From Candidatus Parcubacteria bacterium (GTDB taxonomy: Bacteria; Patescibacteriota; Minisyncoccia; Phycocordibacterales; Zambryskibacteraceae): 6,771 nt of DNA. The stretch covers positions 1 to 6,771 of the forward strand of contig JAIFWL010000019.1 in assembly GCA_019661845.1 (NCBI GenBank). The letters are read 5' to 3'. Shown here in pieces: positions 1-5,954 of this stretch (the first letter of the stretch is position 1; every line of letters begins with the position of its first letter). The notes beneath the pieces were generated by a model. The model had not been told where the DNA came from. It saw nothing but the letters and a program-made list of their open reading frames with translations, and ran no database searches. The translations under genes were made by a program, and so were the position numbers.

Positions 1-1836
1 GGTGATGAGCTTGTTCTCTATTGGCTCATCTTCAGGGATCTTGAACCGTCCCATCATATTCTTGATAGTGTCGACGGCGAAGATTCGCATCAACGAGTCT
101 TCAAGCGAGACGAAGAACTGAGTCTCACCCGGATCACCTTGTCTGCCTGATCGACCACGGAGCTGGTTATCTATACGACGTGCATCATGCCTTTCAGTAC
201 CTAGGACAAAGAGGCCACCTAGACTCTTCACCTCCTCGTACTCCTCCGGAGTAGATGGGTTCCCACCAAGCTTAATGTCCACTCCACGACCTGCCATGTT
301 GGTAGCAATAGTAACAGCACCTCTCTTACCTGCCTGAGCGATAATCTCACCTTCCCTCTCATGGTTCTTGGCATTTAAGACTTCGTGCCTGATACCTTCA
401 TTCTTAAGATACTCCGAAAGAAGTTCATTGTGCTCAATAGACACCGTACCAATGAGCACTGGCTGACCCTTATGAGTAATCTCTTTCACCTTCTTAGATA
501 CAGCCTTCATCTTGCCAGCCTGAGTCTGGAAGATAAAATCTCCATGATCCTTCCTCGCTACCGGCTTGTTTGTCGGGATGACGTAAGTCTCTAATTTATA
601 AACTTTGTAGAACTCTTCTTTTGAAGTGAGGGCAGTACCTGTCATACCGGAAAGTGTCTGATACATCCTGAAGTAGTTCTGATACGTAATAGAAGCATAA
701 GTACGGCTCTCTTCCTTAATCTTCACCCCTTCCTTAGCCTCAATAGCTTGGTGAAGTCCCTCAGACCAGCGCCTCCCTGGTTGCAAGCGCCCAGTAAAAG
801 CATCGACAATTACTACTTCATCATCTTTTACAACATAATCCTTGTCTTTATGATAAAGCGCCTTAGCTCGAGTAGCAGTTTCTAAGTGGTGCACGTATTT
901 AATACCACCTTCGGTATAGATATTCTCTACGCCAAGTAATTTCTCTGCTTTATTGATACCACTATCAGTCAAGGAAACTGCTTTTAACTTCTCATCAACG
1001 GTAAAATCTTCACTATCAACGAGGCTATCGGCAATCTTAGCGAACCGAGTATACAAGTCCCCTGCAGCACCAGTGTTGCCTGAGATGATAAGCGGAGTTC
1101 GAGCTTCATCTATAAGAATAGAGTCAATCTCATCGACAATAGCATAGTGATAACCTCTCTGAGCAAGCTTATCTCTATCATAAAGTAGGTTATCTCTAAG
1201 GTAGTCGAAGCCGAATTCGTTGTTTGTACCATAAGTAATGTCTGCTCTATAAGCCTCTTGCTTACTGACTGGCCTCAAAAATTCGTGAACCACCTTGAAA
1301 GATCCCGTCTCATCACGTTCCTTATCCTTCTCAGTGTGGCTTGCATCATACAAGAATGATTCAGCATGGTTTAAAACACCGAGACTTAATCCCAAATAGT
1401 TATAAATCTGACCCATCCAAGCAGCATCACGTCTAGAAAGATAATCATTTACCGTTACTACATGCACACCTTTACCTTGAAGAGCCTTAAGATATGCGGG
1501 CAAAGTAGCAACCAAGGTTTTACCCTCACCAGTCTTCATTTCTGCGATCCCACCTTTATATAGAGCAATACCTCCCAAGAGTTGCACATCGAAGTGACGT
1601 TGCCCCAAGGTGCGCTTAGATGCTTCACGCACAAGAGCAAATGCCTCTGGCAGAATATCATCAAGTGAAGAGCCTGCTTGAATACGCTCTTTTAACTCCA
1701 GGGTCTTCTTCGGAAATTCTTCTTGAGACAACTTCTCAAACTCTGGTTCCAGAGTATTAATTCTTTCTACTAGAGGTTGCCAGGAAGAAAGCTTCTTCTG
1801 TTCTGGAGAACCGAAAAGATTCTTAAATAAGGCCAT
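1..1836 (-). CDS. secA: Protein translocase ATPase SecA (N-terminal 612 residues; C-terminus beyond window edge)
   Basis: SecA is the ATP-driven motor that pushes unfolded preproteins through SecYEG at the inner face of the membrane. The reading frame is open without interruption from the ATG at 1836 to base 1. Motifs in order: Walker A MKTGEGKT (residues 100-107); [16 protein letters not shown] (201-216); Walker B region [19 protein letters not shown] (234-252); the preprotein cross-linking domain to about 350; SGMTGTA (396-402); GTVSIE (465-470); [12 protein letters not shown] (510-521); and [10 protein letters not shown] (559-568) in nucleotide-binding domain 2. The scaffold/wing domains and any zinc-binding tail lie outside the window. 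Compared with E. coli SecA there are about 28 extra residues around 154-192 in domain 1. The short spacer before GTERH (about 520-545) is nearer the Bacillus form than the E. coli form. The start gives the usual SecA opening MALFKNLFG. Upstream there is only a weak AGG and a promoter-like -10 nine bases away. Identity is secure. Confidence 0.98.
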   Translation of the reverse strand, partial: MALFKNLFGSPEQKKLSSWQPLVERINTLEPEFEKLSQEEFPKKTLELKERIQAGSSLDDILPEAFALVREASKRTLGQRHFDVQLLGGIALYKGGIAEMKTGEGKTLVATLPAYLKALQGKGVHVVTVNDYLSRRDAAWMGQIYNYLGLSLGVLNHAESFLYDASHTEKDKERDETGSFKVVHEFLRPVSKQEAYRADITYGTNNEFGFDYLRDNLLYDRDKLAQRGYHYAIVDEIDSILIDEARTPLIISGNTGAAGDLYTRFAKIADSLVDSEDFTVDEKLKAVSLTDSGINKAEKLLGVENIYTEGGIKYVHHLETATRAKALYHKDKDYVVKDDEVVIVDAFTGRLQPGRRWSEGLHQAIEAKEGVKIKEESRTYASITYQNYFRMYQTLSGMTGTALTSKEEFYKVYKLETYVIPTNKPVARKDHGDFIFQTQAGKMKAVSKKVKEITHKGQPVLIGTVSIEHNELLSEYLKNEGIRHEVLNAKNHEREGEIIAQAGKRGAVTIATNMAGRGVDIKLGGNPSTPEEYEEVKSLGGLFVLGTERHDARRIDNQLRGRSGRQGDPGETQFFVSLEDSLMRIFAVDTIKNMMGRFKIPEDEPIENKLIT

Positions 1837-1845
1837 AAGATGCCT

Positions 1846-1854
1846 ATTTTAGCA
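1846..1854 (-). promoter_or_regulatory. Candidate secA promoter (extended -10)
   Basis: On the minus strand this reads TGCTAAAAT, a good match to the extended -10 TGnTATAAT (one mismatch in the hexamer). Its end is 9 nt from the secA ATG, so transcription would begin about 2-3 nt before the start codon. No -35 is seen: at 17-bp spacing that position falls in the T-run of the neighbouring terminator. A weak AGG lies 6 nt before the ATG and would be lost from the transcript under this promoter. Seen in sequence; promoter activity is inferred. Confidence 0.5.
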
Positions 1855-1865
1855 TATTTCGAGGT

Positions 1866-1899
1866 AAGAAAAAACGCCCTTGCGGGGGCGTTTTTTCTT
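1866..1899 (-). terminator. Rho-independent terminator of the small basic-protein gene (possibly bidirectional)
   Basis: The inverted repeat has arms AAGAAAAAACGCCC and GGGCGTTTTTTCTT, giving 14 perfect base pairs with a 6-base loop (1880-1885). The GC core CGCCC/GGGCG is flanked by six A and six T, so an RNA from either strand ends in a U-run. On the minus strand it begins 13 nt after the stop codon of the 24-codon gene at 1913-1987. No gene reads toward it on the plus strand. It also sits immediately upstream of the secA -10 element and so insulates secA. Confidence 0.9.
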
Positions 1900-1912
1900 T
1901 GGAACCAGAGAA

Positions 1913-1987
1913 CTAAGCTCGGCGCTTCTTTGAAGTCTTGCGCTTCTTGGTTGTCTTTCTCTTGGCTGCCTTTCTTTTCTTTGCCAT
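1913..1987 (-). CDS. 24-residue, extremely basic small protein (function unknown)
   Basis: The product begins MAKKRKAAKRK and ends KKRKTSKKRRA. Of 24 residues 10 are Lys and 5 Arg, with the rest Ala, Thr and Ser apart from the initiator Met; there is no acidic, aromatic or large hydrophobic residue. It ends in TAG, 13 nt before a strong terminator, and is preceded by a promoter-like region, which argues for a real monocistronic gene. The ATG is the only usable start: the frame upstream reaches a TAA after nine codons with no start codon between. There is no AGGAGG; the nearest purine run, GGGA, lies 7 nt upstream inside an inverted repeat. The composition resembles the basic tails of histone H1-like and ribosomal proteins, so nucleic-acid or ribosome binding is plausible but is only inference. 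It does not match bTHX, bL34 or bL36 as I know them. Confidence 0.8.
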   Translation of the reverse strand: MAKKRKAAKRKTTKKRKTSKKRRA

Positions 1988-1994
1988 TGTGTTG

Positions 1995-2012
1995 TCCCGA
2001 GGTACCTCGGGA
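1995..2012 (-). repeat. Perfect 18-bp palindrome 7 nt before the small basic gene
   Basis: TCCCGAGGTACCTCGGGA is its own reverse complement over all 18 bases. In RNA it can form a 7-bp GC-rich stem with a GUAC loop. The 3' arm holds the only Shine-Dalgarno-like purines (GGGA) for the gene at 1913-1987, so folding would hide them. As DNA it could equally be an operator for a dimeric repressor. It is not followed by a T-run on the minus strand, so it is not a canonical terminator. Confidence 0.7.
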
Positions 2013-2031
2013 AATTATTATTAACGTCTGT

Positions 2032-2066
2032 CGCAGAAAATATTTTTTACAAAATATATTTCTGCG
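2032..2066 (-). repeat. Long inverted repeat at the 5' end of the small-gene leader
   Basis: The arms start CGCAGAAA and end TTTCTGCG. They pair for 15 bp with one bulged base (2058) around a 4-base loop (2047-2050). The base of the stem is GC-rich and the upper half is A/T only. If the promoter at 2076-2104 is used, the transcript would start about 3 nt before this stem, placing it at the very 5' end of the mRNA. There is no T-run after it on either strand. A role as a 5' stabiliser, protein-binding site or chromosomal site cannot be decided from sequence. Confidence 0.6.
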
Positions 2067-2075
2067 GTTGTATTA

Positions 2076-2104
2076 ATTATCGTACGTACTTGACGCACAT
2101 ACAA
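2076..2104 (-). promoter_or_regulatory. Candidate promoter of the small basic-protein gene
   Basis: On the minus strand, TTGTAT (2099-2104) is separated by exactly 17 bp from GATAAT (2076-2081). The -10 matches the consensus at 5 of 6 bases and the -35 at 3 of 6. The predicted start near 2069 gives a leader of about 82 nt that contains both inverted repeats. The spacer includes the 8-bp palindrome GTACGTAC (2082-2089). Confidence 0.45.
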
Positions 2105-2122
2105 TGGTATAAACGTATTATG

Positions 2123-2131
2123 TGTGGATAA
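2123..2131 (-). promoter_or_regulatory. Perfect DnaA-box sequence
   Basis: The minus strand reads TTATCCACA, identical to the strong DnaA-box consensus TTATNCACA. It lies in the AT-rich spacer upstream of the small basic gene, about 20 bp beyond its candidate -35. I found only this one box in the spacer and no dnaA or dnaN gene in the window. An origin is therefore not supported; a regulatory or chance site is at least as likely. Confidence 0.35.
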
Positions 2132-2155
2132 CTTTCTAAACGAGAAAATTATTTT

Positions 2156-4120
2156 TTATCTTCCAACTGCTTTGTATGCTGCTTGAATGCGTGGATCTTC
2201 TGAAAAAGTTTTCTCAGGAATTTCTTTTTTCAATTTCTCTTCTAAGTTTCTATCACCTGCATAGATTGAGCCAAGAAGATAGATTATTTTTGCTTCTTCG
2301 TATGCTGGAGCAAGATCATATGCCTCTTTAAAAGCTTTTAACGCTCCAGTGAAGTCACCCTTGTTGATGTAGGCAGATCCTATTTCAAAGTAGATAGCCT
2401 GTTTATTAGGCATAAGAGTTTTAGCCTTATTGAGGTACACCAGACCTTCATCCATAGCACCTAACCCAGAGAGGAAGGAGCCTGCTAAGAGCTGTTTCTT
2501 GGCGTCTTTAGGACTTTTATCTGCCTCGGCACGCACCACTTCACTACCGAATGAGTAGAAAGCGTTCTTCTCATCCATGGAGAGTGAGCTTGTAAGAATA
2601 GGCTGAGAGAAGGATACAATCTGTTCACTAATCTCTGTTTGGCCAAGTCCTCCAATAGAGTAAGCCTTCCTTAAGTCTCTAGCGGCTACATCAGGTTGAT
2701 TCAACTGAACTGCCTTCATACCTTCAATGAGAGTGATATTCGACCTCATTGGTTTCAATTCTACGAAGTAGAATGTAGTGATGAGAGCTACCACTACAAG
2801 TGGAGTAGCAACTTGAGTTACTTGTGAATAAGTAATTTCTTCCTGCCATAAAGTTGTTCCGCCCTTTCTAAAACTTATATAGGCAAGAATAGCGAAGAAT
2901 AGGAAGTAACTTACAAGTTGATCGAAGACAAAGAAATTATGGAAGAAGTAAGCAGCAACTAAGCCTGTTAGTACTGATTTCTCAGCATGAGAGAGATCTC
3001 CGCTCTCCTTCTTCCAGATGAGATAGAGGAGTGATACATAGAGTAAGAGATAAGCAGCAATGCCTAGCACTCCACCCGCCACCATCCAGTCGAGGAAGAT
3101 GTTATGAGCTCGGTCGAACCACGGCTCAAGTGCGAACATATTAGGACTGTAATGTTCTTGGAAAACGTACGGGAAATTATCTTGCCCCCAACCCAAGAGT
3201 GGTCTCTCCTTGAATCCTTCTAAGGCCATAGGCCAGACGAAGGAGCGGCCACCACTCTTTAACTCCTGACTTGAGATAGTAGAGAAGCGAGCCAAGACTG
3301 GACTGCTCTTCACAAATTGAGAATTTCTAAGAGTATAGAAGCCTCCCACGACAAGAGCCAGGGCTACTAGGATACCAATACTTAGGCGTCTTAAGTTACG
3401 TTCTTCCTTATTACGAATGTTTAAAATCGCGATAATGAGTAACCCTCCCAAGAGGCCAATGATCGCTCCTCTAGTAGCAGTGTGGTAGAGGATGAAGAGT
3501 TGCCCTAATAATAGAAGGCCATAACCCCAGCGTAGGAACTCACCTCGCTTAGTTCGTAAGAAGAATAAAAGGGCAATGAAGATATGAATGAGTATATAAA
3601 CCGCTAGGTAGGAGGCATTGCCGAGAGTGCCGTCTACTCGCACACCACCTTGGTTGATAGCTGTTACTCCTGCTAGTTGGAAGAGCCCGTACACCACCAT
3701 AAATAGTGAGGCAACTAAAGAAGTGTTCCACCACCTCTTCCAGTCCACCTCTCTAAAGACTGATGTGGCAACGAGGAAGAAAGCCCCTAGATGAAGCATG
3801 GTGATGTAACCCTCCATGCGTTCGAAGTTACTCCAGAAGCTCTGATAGGGAGCTACGCCGAAGGCATCAGCCAATCCAATAACTAATAGGAATAAACCGA
3901 CGGCATAAAGGATTGGGGAACGCTTAGGTCTATATGCTTTATCGAGCAGAGCCAAGATTAGCCAGCAAGCGAAAACAATTTCAACGATAAATCTCCAAGC
4001 AAAGGCCTTGGTAGTGATAAACGGGAAGAAGAACGAGCTTGAAACTAAGAATGGTACGAATGGAATAAGGAAAAGTCCTCCCAACACTATTGTGCGCAAG
4101 GTTTGTTTATTCATGCCCAT
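2156..4120 (-). CDS. O-antigen ligase/polymerase-type membrane protein (Wzy/WaaL superfamily) with C-terminal TPR region
   Basis: This 654-residue protein has roughly 11-12 hydrophobic segments from about residue 10 to 452, then a soluble tail. Family features are TLGNASYLA (165-173), TATRGAIIGL (214-223), a region RSFVWPMALEGF followed by PLLGWGQDNF (292-316), and DRAHNIFLDWMVAGG (336-350). This is the Wzy_C-type arrangement with the conserved histidine (339) of O-antigen ligases in the large periplasm-facing loop. Residues about 540-625 form two or three TPR-like helix pairs (for example FEIGSAYINKGDFTGALKAF). The expected role is polymerising a lipid-linked glycan or transferring it to a lipid or protein acceptor; which of these cannot be told from sequence. 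The second ATG (4114, MNKQ...) has AGGA 8 nt upstream, whereas the first (4120) has it only 2 nt away, so the true start may be 4114. It is divergent from a flippase gene, which fits surface-polysaccharide export. Confidence 0.9.
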   Translation of the reverse strand: MGMNKQTLRTIVLGGLFLIPFVPFLVSSSFFFPFITTKAFAWRFIVEIVFACWLILALLDKAYRPKRSPILYAVGLFLLVIGLADAFGVAPYQSFWSNFERMEGYITMLHLGAFFLVATSVFREVDWKRWWNTSLVASLFMVVYGLFQLAGVTAINQGGVRVDGTLGNASYLAVYILIHIFIALLFFLRTKRGEFLRWGYGLLLLGQLFILYHTATRGAIIGLLGGLLIIAILNIRNKEERNLRRLSIGILVALALVVGGFYTLRNSQFVKSSPVLARFSTISSQELKSGGRSFVWPMALEGFKERPLLGWGQDNFPYVFQEHYSPNMFALEPWFDRAHNIFLDWMVAGGVLGIAAYLLLYVSLLYLIWKKESGDLSHAEKSVLTGLVAAYFFHNFFVFDQLVSYFLFFAILAYISFRKGGTTLWQEEITYSQVTQVATPLVVVALITTFYFVELKPMRSNITLIEGMKAVQLNQPDVAARDLRKAYSIGGLGQTEISEQIVSFSQPILTSSLSMDEKNAFYSFGSEVVRAEADKSPKDAKKQLLAGSFLSGLGAMDEGLVYLNKAKTLMPNKQAIYFEIGSAYINKGDFTGALKAFKEAYDLAPAYEEAKIIYLLGSIYAGDRNLEEKLKKEIPEKTFSEDPRIQAAYKAVGR

Positions 4121-4125
4121 TATCC

Positions 4126-4131
4126 TATCAT
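4126..4131 (+). promoter_or_regulatory. Candidate -10 element for the flippase gene
   Basis: TATCAT matches TATAAT at 5 of 6 bases. A TTGTTT at 4103-4108, inside the divergent gene's first codons, lies exactly 17 bp upstream. Predicted initiation near 4138 leaves a leader of about 5 nt, and there is no Shine-Dalgarno before the ATG at 4143. Inference from spacing only. Confidence 0.35.
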
Positions 4132-4142
4132 GTTAATAACAT
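4130..4142. repeat. 13-bp dyad between the divergent ligase and flippase genes
   Basis: The half-sites ATGTTA and TAACAT are arranged around a single A. The dyad abuts the flippase start codon and overlaps both the plus-strand TATCAT and a minus-strand extended -10 (TGTTATTAA at 4133-4141). Its position suits an operator controlling both directions. It is short and AT-rich, so chance is possible. Confidence 0.35.
4133..4141 (-). promoter_or_regulatory. Candidate extended -10 for the ligase-type gene
   Basis: The minus strand reads TGTTATTAA (TG plus 4 of 6 hexamer matches). Predicted initiation near 4126 would make the mRNA begin at the AGGA that serves the ATG at 4114, leaving a 12-nt leader. 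No convincing -35 is seen. The element overlaps the dyad and abuts the opposing -10. Confidence 0.3.
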
Positions 4143-5417
4143 ATGACGAGTCTAAAGGATAAGGTCTATTCCCTACTCCGACGAAGCGAGGGAGTCTTCA
4201 AAACTGACATGGTTTACTTGGCCAAGGGTGGCTTCTGGATTACGTTTGGACAAGTGTTTTCAAACATTCTTTCACTTGGCCTCCTCATCGCTTTTGCTAA
4301 TTTCCTACCTAAAGAGACTTACGGTCTTTACCGCTACATCCTCTCTCTAGCTAGTGTGCTCAATGTCTTTACTCTCACAGGGATGAATAACGCTGTAGCT
4401 AGATCAGTGGCTAGTGGTGATGAAGGGGCTCTACGATCTTCTGTGCGGTATCAGTTGAAGTGGAATGTGATTATGTTACTAGCATTCTGGACTTTATCCG
4501 GGTATTACTTCTTACATCATGACCAACTCTTCAGCGCCTCCTTCTTCATATTAGGATTGTTCGTCCCTGCTACTCTCGCCTTCAACACTTATGGCTCGTA
4601 TCTTGAGGGCAAGAAGGATTTCCGTTCTGCAAGTATTTTCAATATTCTTTCTACATTCATATACGTATTAGGAGCTTTTGCTGCACTCTTTATTAAGGGT
4701 GAGGTGATCTGGCTCATACTGGCCTATGCACTTACCACCTTCTTTACTACATATGTATTTTATAAAATTACTTTAAGACGTTTCCATCCTCCACTTCACA
4801 CAAGTGGAGAAGCCATAACTTATGGACGCGAGCTCACCTTCATCGGTTTCGTGGACCCCATCGCTTCCCAACTTGATAAAATATTGCTTACACACTTTTG
4901 GGGCCCAGCTCAATTAGCCGTGTACGCTCTGGCCATGGCTGTACCTGAAAGAGCTATCTCCTTGATTAAAAACTGGGTAGGCCTAGGTTTCCCCAACTTT
5001 GCTTCAAAGACTGCTAAAGAGCTTAATCACCTCTTCTACACTAGGATTATCCAGGGATTAATTGTGGGTATATTGTGCTTCGGGATGTACATGCTCTTAG
5101 CACCATACTTGTTTGCTTATCTTCTACCCAAGTATCTGGACGCCCTCCCTTATTCTAAAATCTTGGCTTTGAGCTTCATCTTCGCTATTCCTAATCGTTA
5201 TGTGAGTTTGCTCCTCGTCTCTCAAAAGTTTTCTAAAACTATTTTCATTAATAGCATTATTCAGAATGTGATAAAAATTTCTCTCTACCTCATCCTTGGT
5301 ATTAGCGGAGGGATAACTGGTTTAGTATTGGCTTTCGTCCTAGTTAACTTACTTGGCATGATAGCCAACATAACAATCTGGAAAGTGCGAACAAGGAATT
5401 CAGCTTCACTAGCTTAA
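4143..5417 (+). CDS. Polysaccharide flippase (Wzx-like, MOP superfamily)
   Basis: This 424-residue integral membrane protein has about 12 hydrophobic segments (roughly 30-50, 62-80, 105-123, 130-150, 165-184, 186-206, 230-250, 255-275, 300-320, 335-355, 367-386, 388-412), the topology and length of oligosaccharide flippases. N-terminal signatures are LAKGGFWITFGQVFSNIL (26-43) and FANFLPKETYGLYRYILS (51-68), matching the polysaccharide-biosynthesis family pattern of a first helix followed by a loop with a G-Y/Y-R motif. YLEGKKDFR (153-161) and DPIASQLDKILL (238-249) are also typical. It should move lipid-linked oligosaccharide to the outer leaflet. The first 22 residues are polar and basic; a shorter start at Met23 is possible but has no ribosome site. 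No Shine-Dalgarno precedes the ATG. The 3' end overlaps the convergent KdsC-like gene by 9 bp, and no terminator is visible. Confidence 0.9.
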   Translation: MTSLKDKVYSLLRRSEGVFKTDMVYLAKGGFWITFGQVFSNILSLGLLIAFANFLPKETYGLYRYILSLASVLNVFTLTGMNNAVARSVASGDEGALRSSVRYQLKWNVIMLLAFWTLSGYYFLHHDQLFSASFFILGLFVPATLAFNTYGSYLEGKKDFRSASIFNILSTFIYVLGAFAALFIKGEVIWLILAYALTTFFTTYVFYKITLRRFHPPLHTSGEAITYGRELTFIGFVDPIASQLDKILLTHFWGPAQLAVYALAMAVPERAISLIKNWVGLGFPNFASKTAKELNHLFYTRIIQGLIVGILCFGMYMLLAPYLFAYLLPKYLDALPYSKILALSFIFAIPNRYVSLLLVSQKFSKTIFINSIIQNVIKISLYLILGISGGITGLVLAFVLVNLLGMIANITIWKVRTRNSASLA

Positions 5418-5948
5418 GATACGTTTCTGATTAGTGATATCTTTCCAAAGGTTCTTAGACTTGAGGATAAACTCGATACAATCTCTGACTGCAGCATCAC
5501 CACCATTGAGAGGAGAGATGTAATCAATATGCTTTCTAACTTCTGGACGAACATTGGCTGGGGACATCGCTAGGCCCACACTCTTAAGTAAGGCCAAGTC
5601 CTGTAAGTCATCCCCGATAAAAGCGATTTCCTTCATTTCCAATCCTTCTTCACGAGCAAGCTCTTCACAAAGAGCAAGCTTGTCAGAAGCAGCTCTCAAG
5701 AGGAAATCTACACCCAGCTTCTTAGCCCTACTAGCTACTGCATCAGAATTACGTCCTGTCATAAAACCTGCCTTGAATCCTGCTCGTCGCCAGAGGATAA
5801 TGCCGTAACCATCATAGACATTGAAAGTATACATTTCCTGCCCATCGCCAAATATATTTACCAAGCCAGAGGTTAAGACTCCATCAACATCCATAATAAG
5901 AAGTTTTATATTCCTAGCCTTCTTCTGTGCCTGTTTTCTTTCAACCAT
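5409..5948 (-). CDS. KdsC-like HAD phosphatase (ulosonic-acid-phosphate phosphatase)
   Basis: This 179-residue cytoplasmic HAD phosphatase is the size of KdsC, which removes phosphate from 3-deoxy-manno-octulosonate 8-phosphate. HAD motif I is DVDGVLT (20-26; nucleophile Asp20, acid/base Asp22). Motif II is the Thr in MTGRNS (Thr64), motif III is Lys90 in ASDKL, and motif IV is GDDLQD (112-117). FNVYDGYGI (42-50) and NGGDAAVRD (148-156) correspond to KdsC's FNVRDGYGI and GGRGAVRE, but with Arg to Tyr at 45 and Arg-Gly to Asp-Ala at 151-152, so the substrate may not be Kdo-8-P. There is no cap domain, as in tetrameric C0-type HADs. It begins 6 nt after the stop of the KdsB-like gene with no Shine-Dalgarno (TAA-TCCTTT-ATG), so coupled translation in one operon is likely. 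The tail converges with the flippase gene. Confidence 0.88.
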   Translation of the reverse strand: MVERKQAQKKARNIKLLIMDVDGVLTSGLVNIFGDGQEMYTFNVYDGYGIILWRRAGFKAGFMTGRNSDAVASRAKKLGVDFLLRAASDKLALCEELAREEGLEMKEIAFIGDDLQDLALLKSVGLAMSPANVRPEVRKHIDYISPLNGGDAAVRDCIEFILKSKNLWKDITNQKRILS

Positions 5949-5954
5949 AAAGGA

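Noticed and set aside
385..594. Plus-strand open frame inside secA
   Set aside because: It is antisense to the conserved SecA frame, resembles no known protein, and has no ribosome site; the same applies to the open frame at 953-1147.
1840..2076. Plus-strand 78-codon open frame across the terminator and small basic gene
   Set aside because: It runs through the terminator, the palindrome and the antisense of the 24-codon gene, and its composition is what the reverse of Lys-rich coding plus AT-rich spacer would give.
1988..2155. Full oriC or dif-like recombination site
   Set aside because: There is only one DnaA box, no dnaA/dnaN neighbour, and the 35-bp inverted repeat does not follow the 11-6-11 dif pattern.
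2105..2157. Plus-strand extended -10 (TGGTATAAA, 2105-2113) followed by a 9-bp AT-rich hairpin (2129-2151) and a T-run, suggesting a tiny RNA
   Set aside because: The stem is almost all A/T with one G-U pair, the -35 TTGACG is at the wrong spacing (12 bp), and the product would be only about 35 nt; chance in AT-rich DNA is more likely.
3549..3734. Second minus-strand frame within the ligase-type gene
   Set aside because: It lies wholly inside a well-supported membrane-protein gene in another frame and shows no domain or start signal.
5554..5808. Plus-strand frame opposite the KdsC-like gene (and 6418-6618 opposite the KdsB-like gene)
   Set aside because: Both are antisense to enzymes with intact catalytic motifs; Ser/Ala-rich low-complexity translation is typical of a shadow frame.
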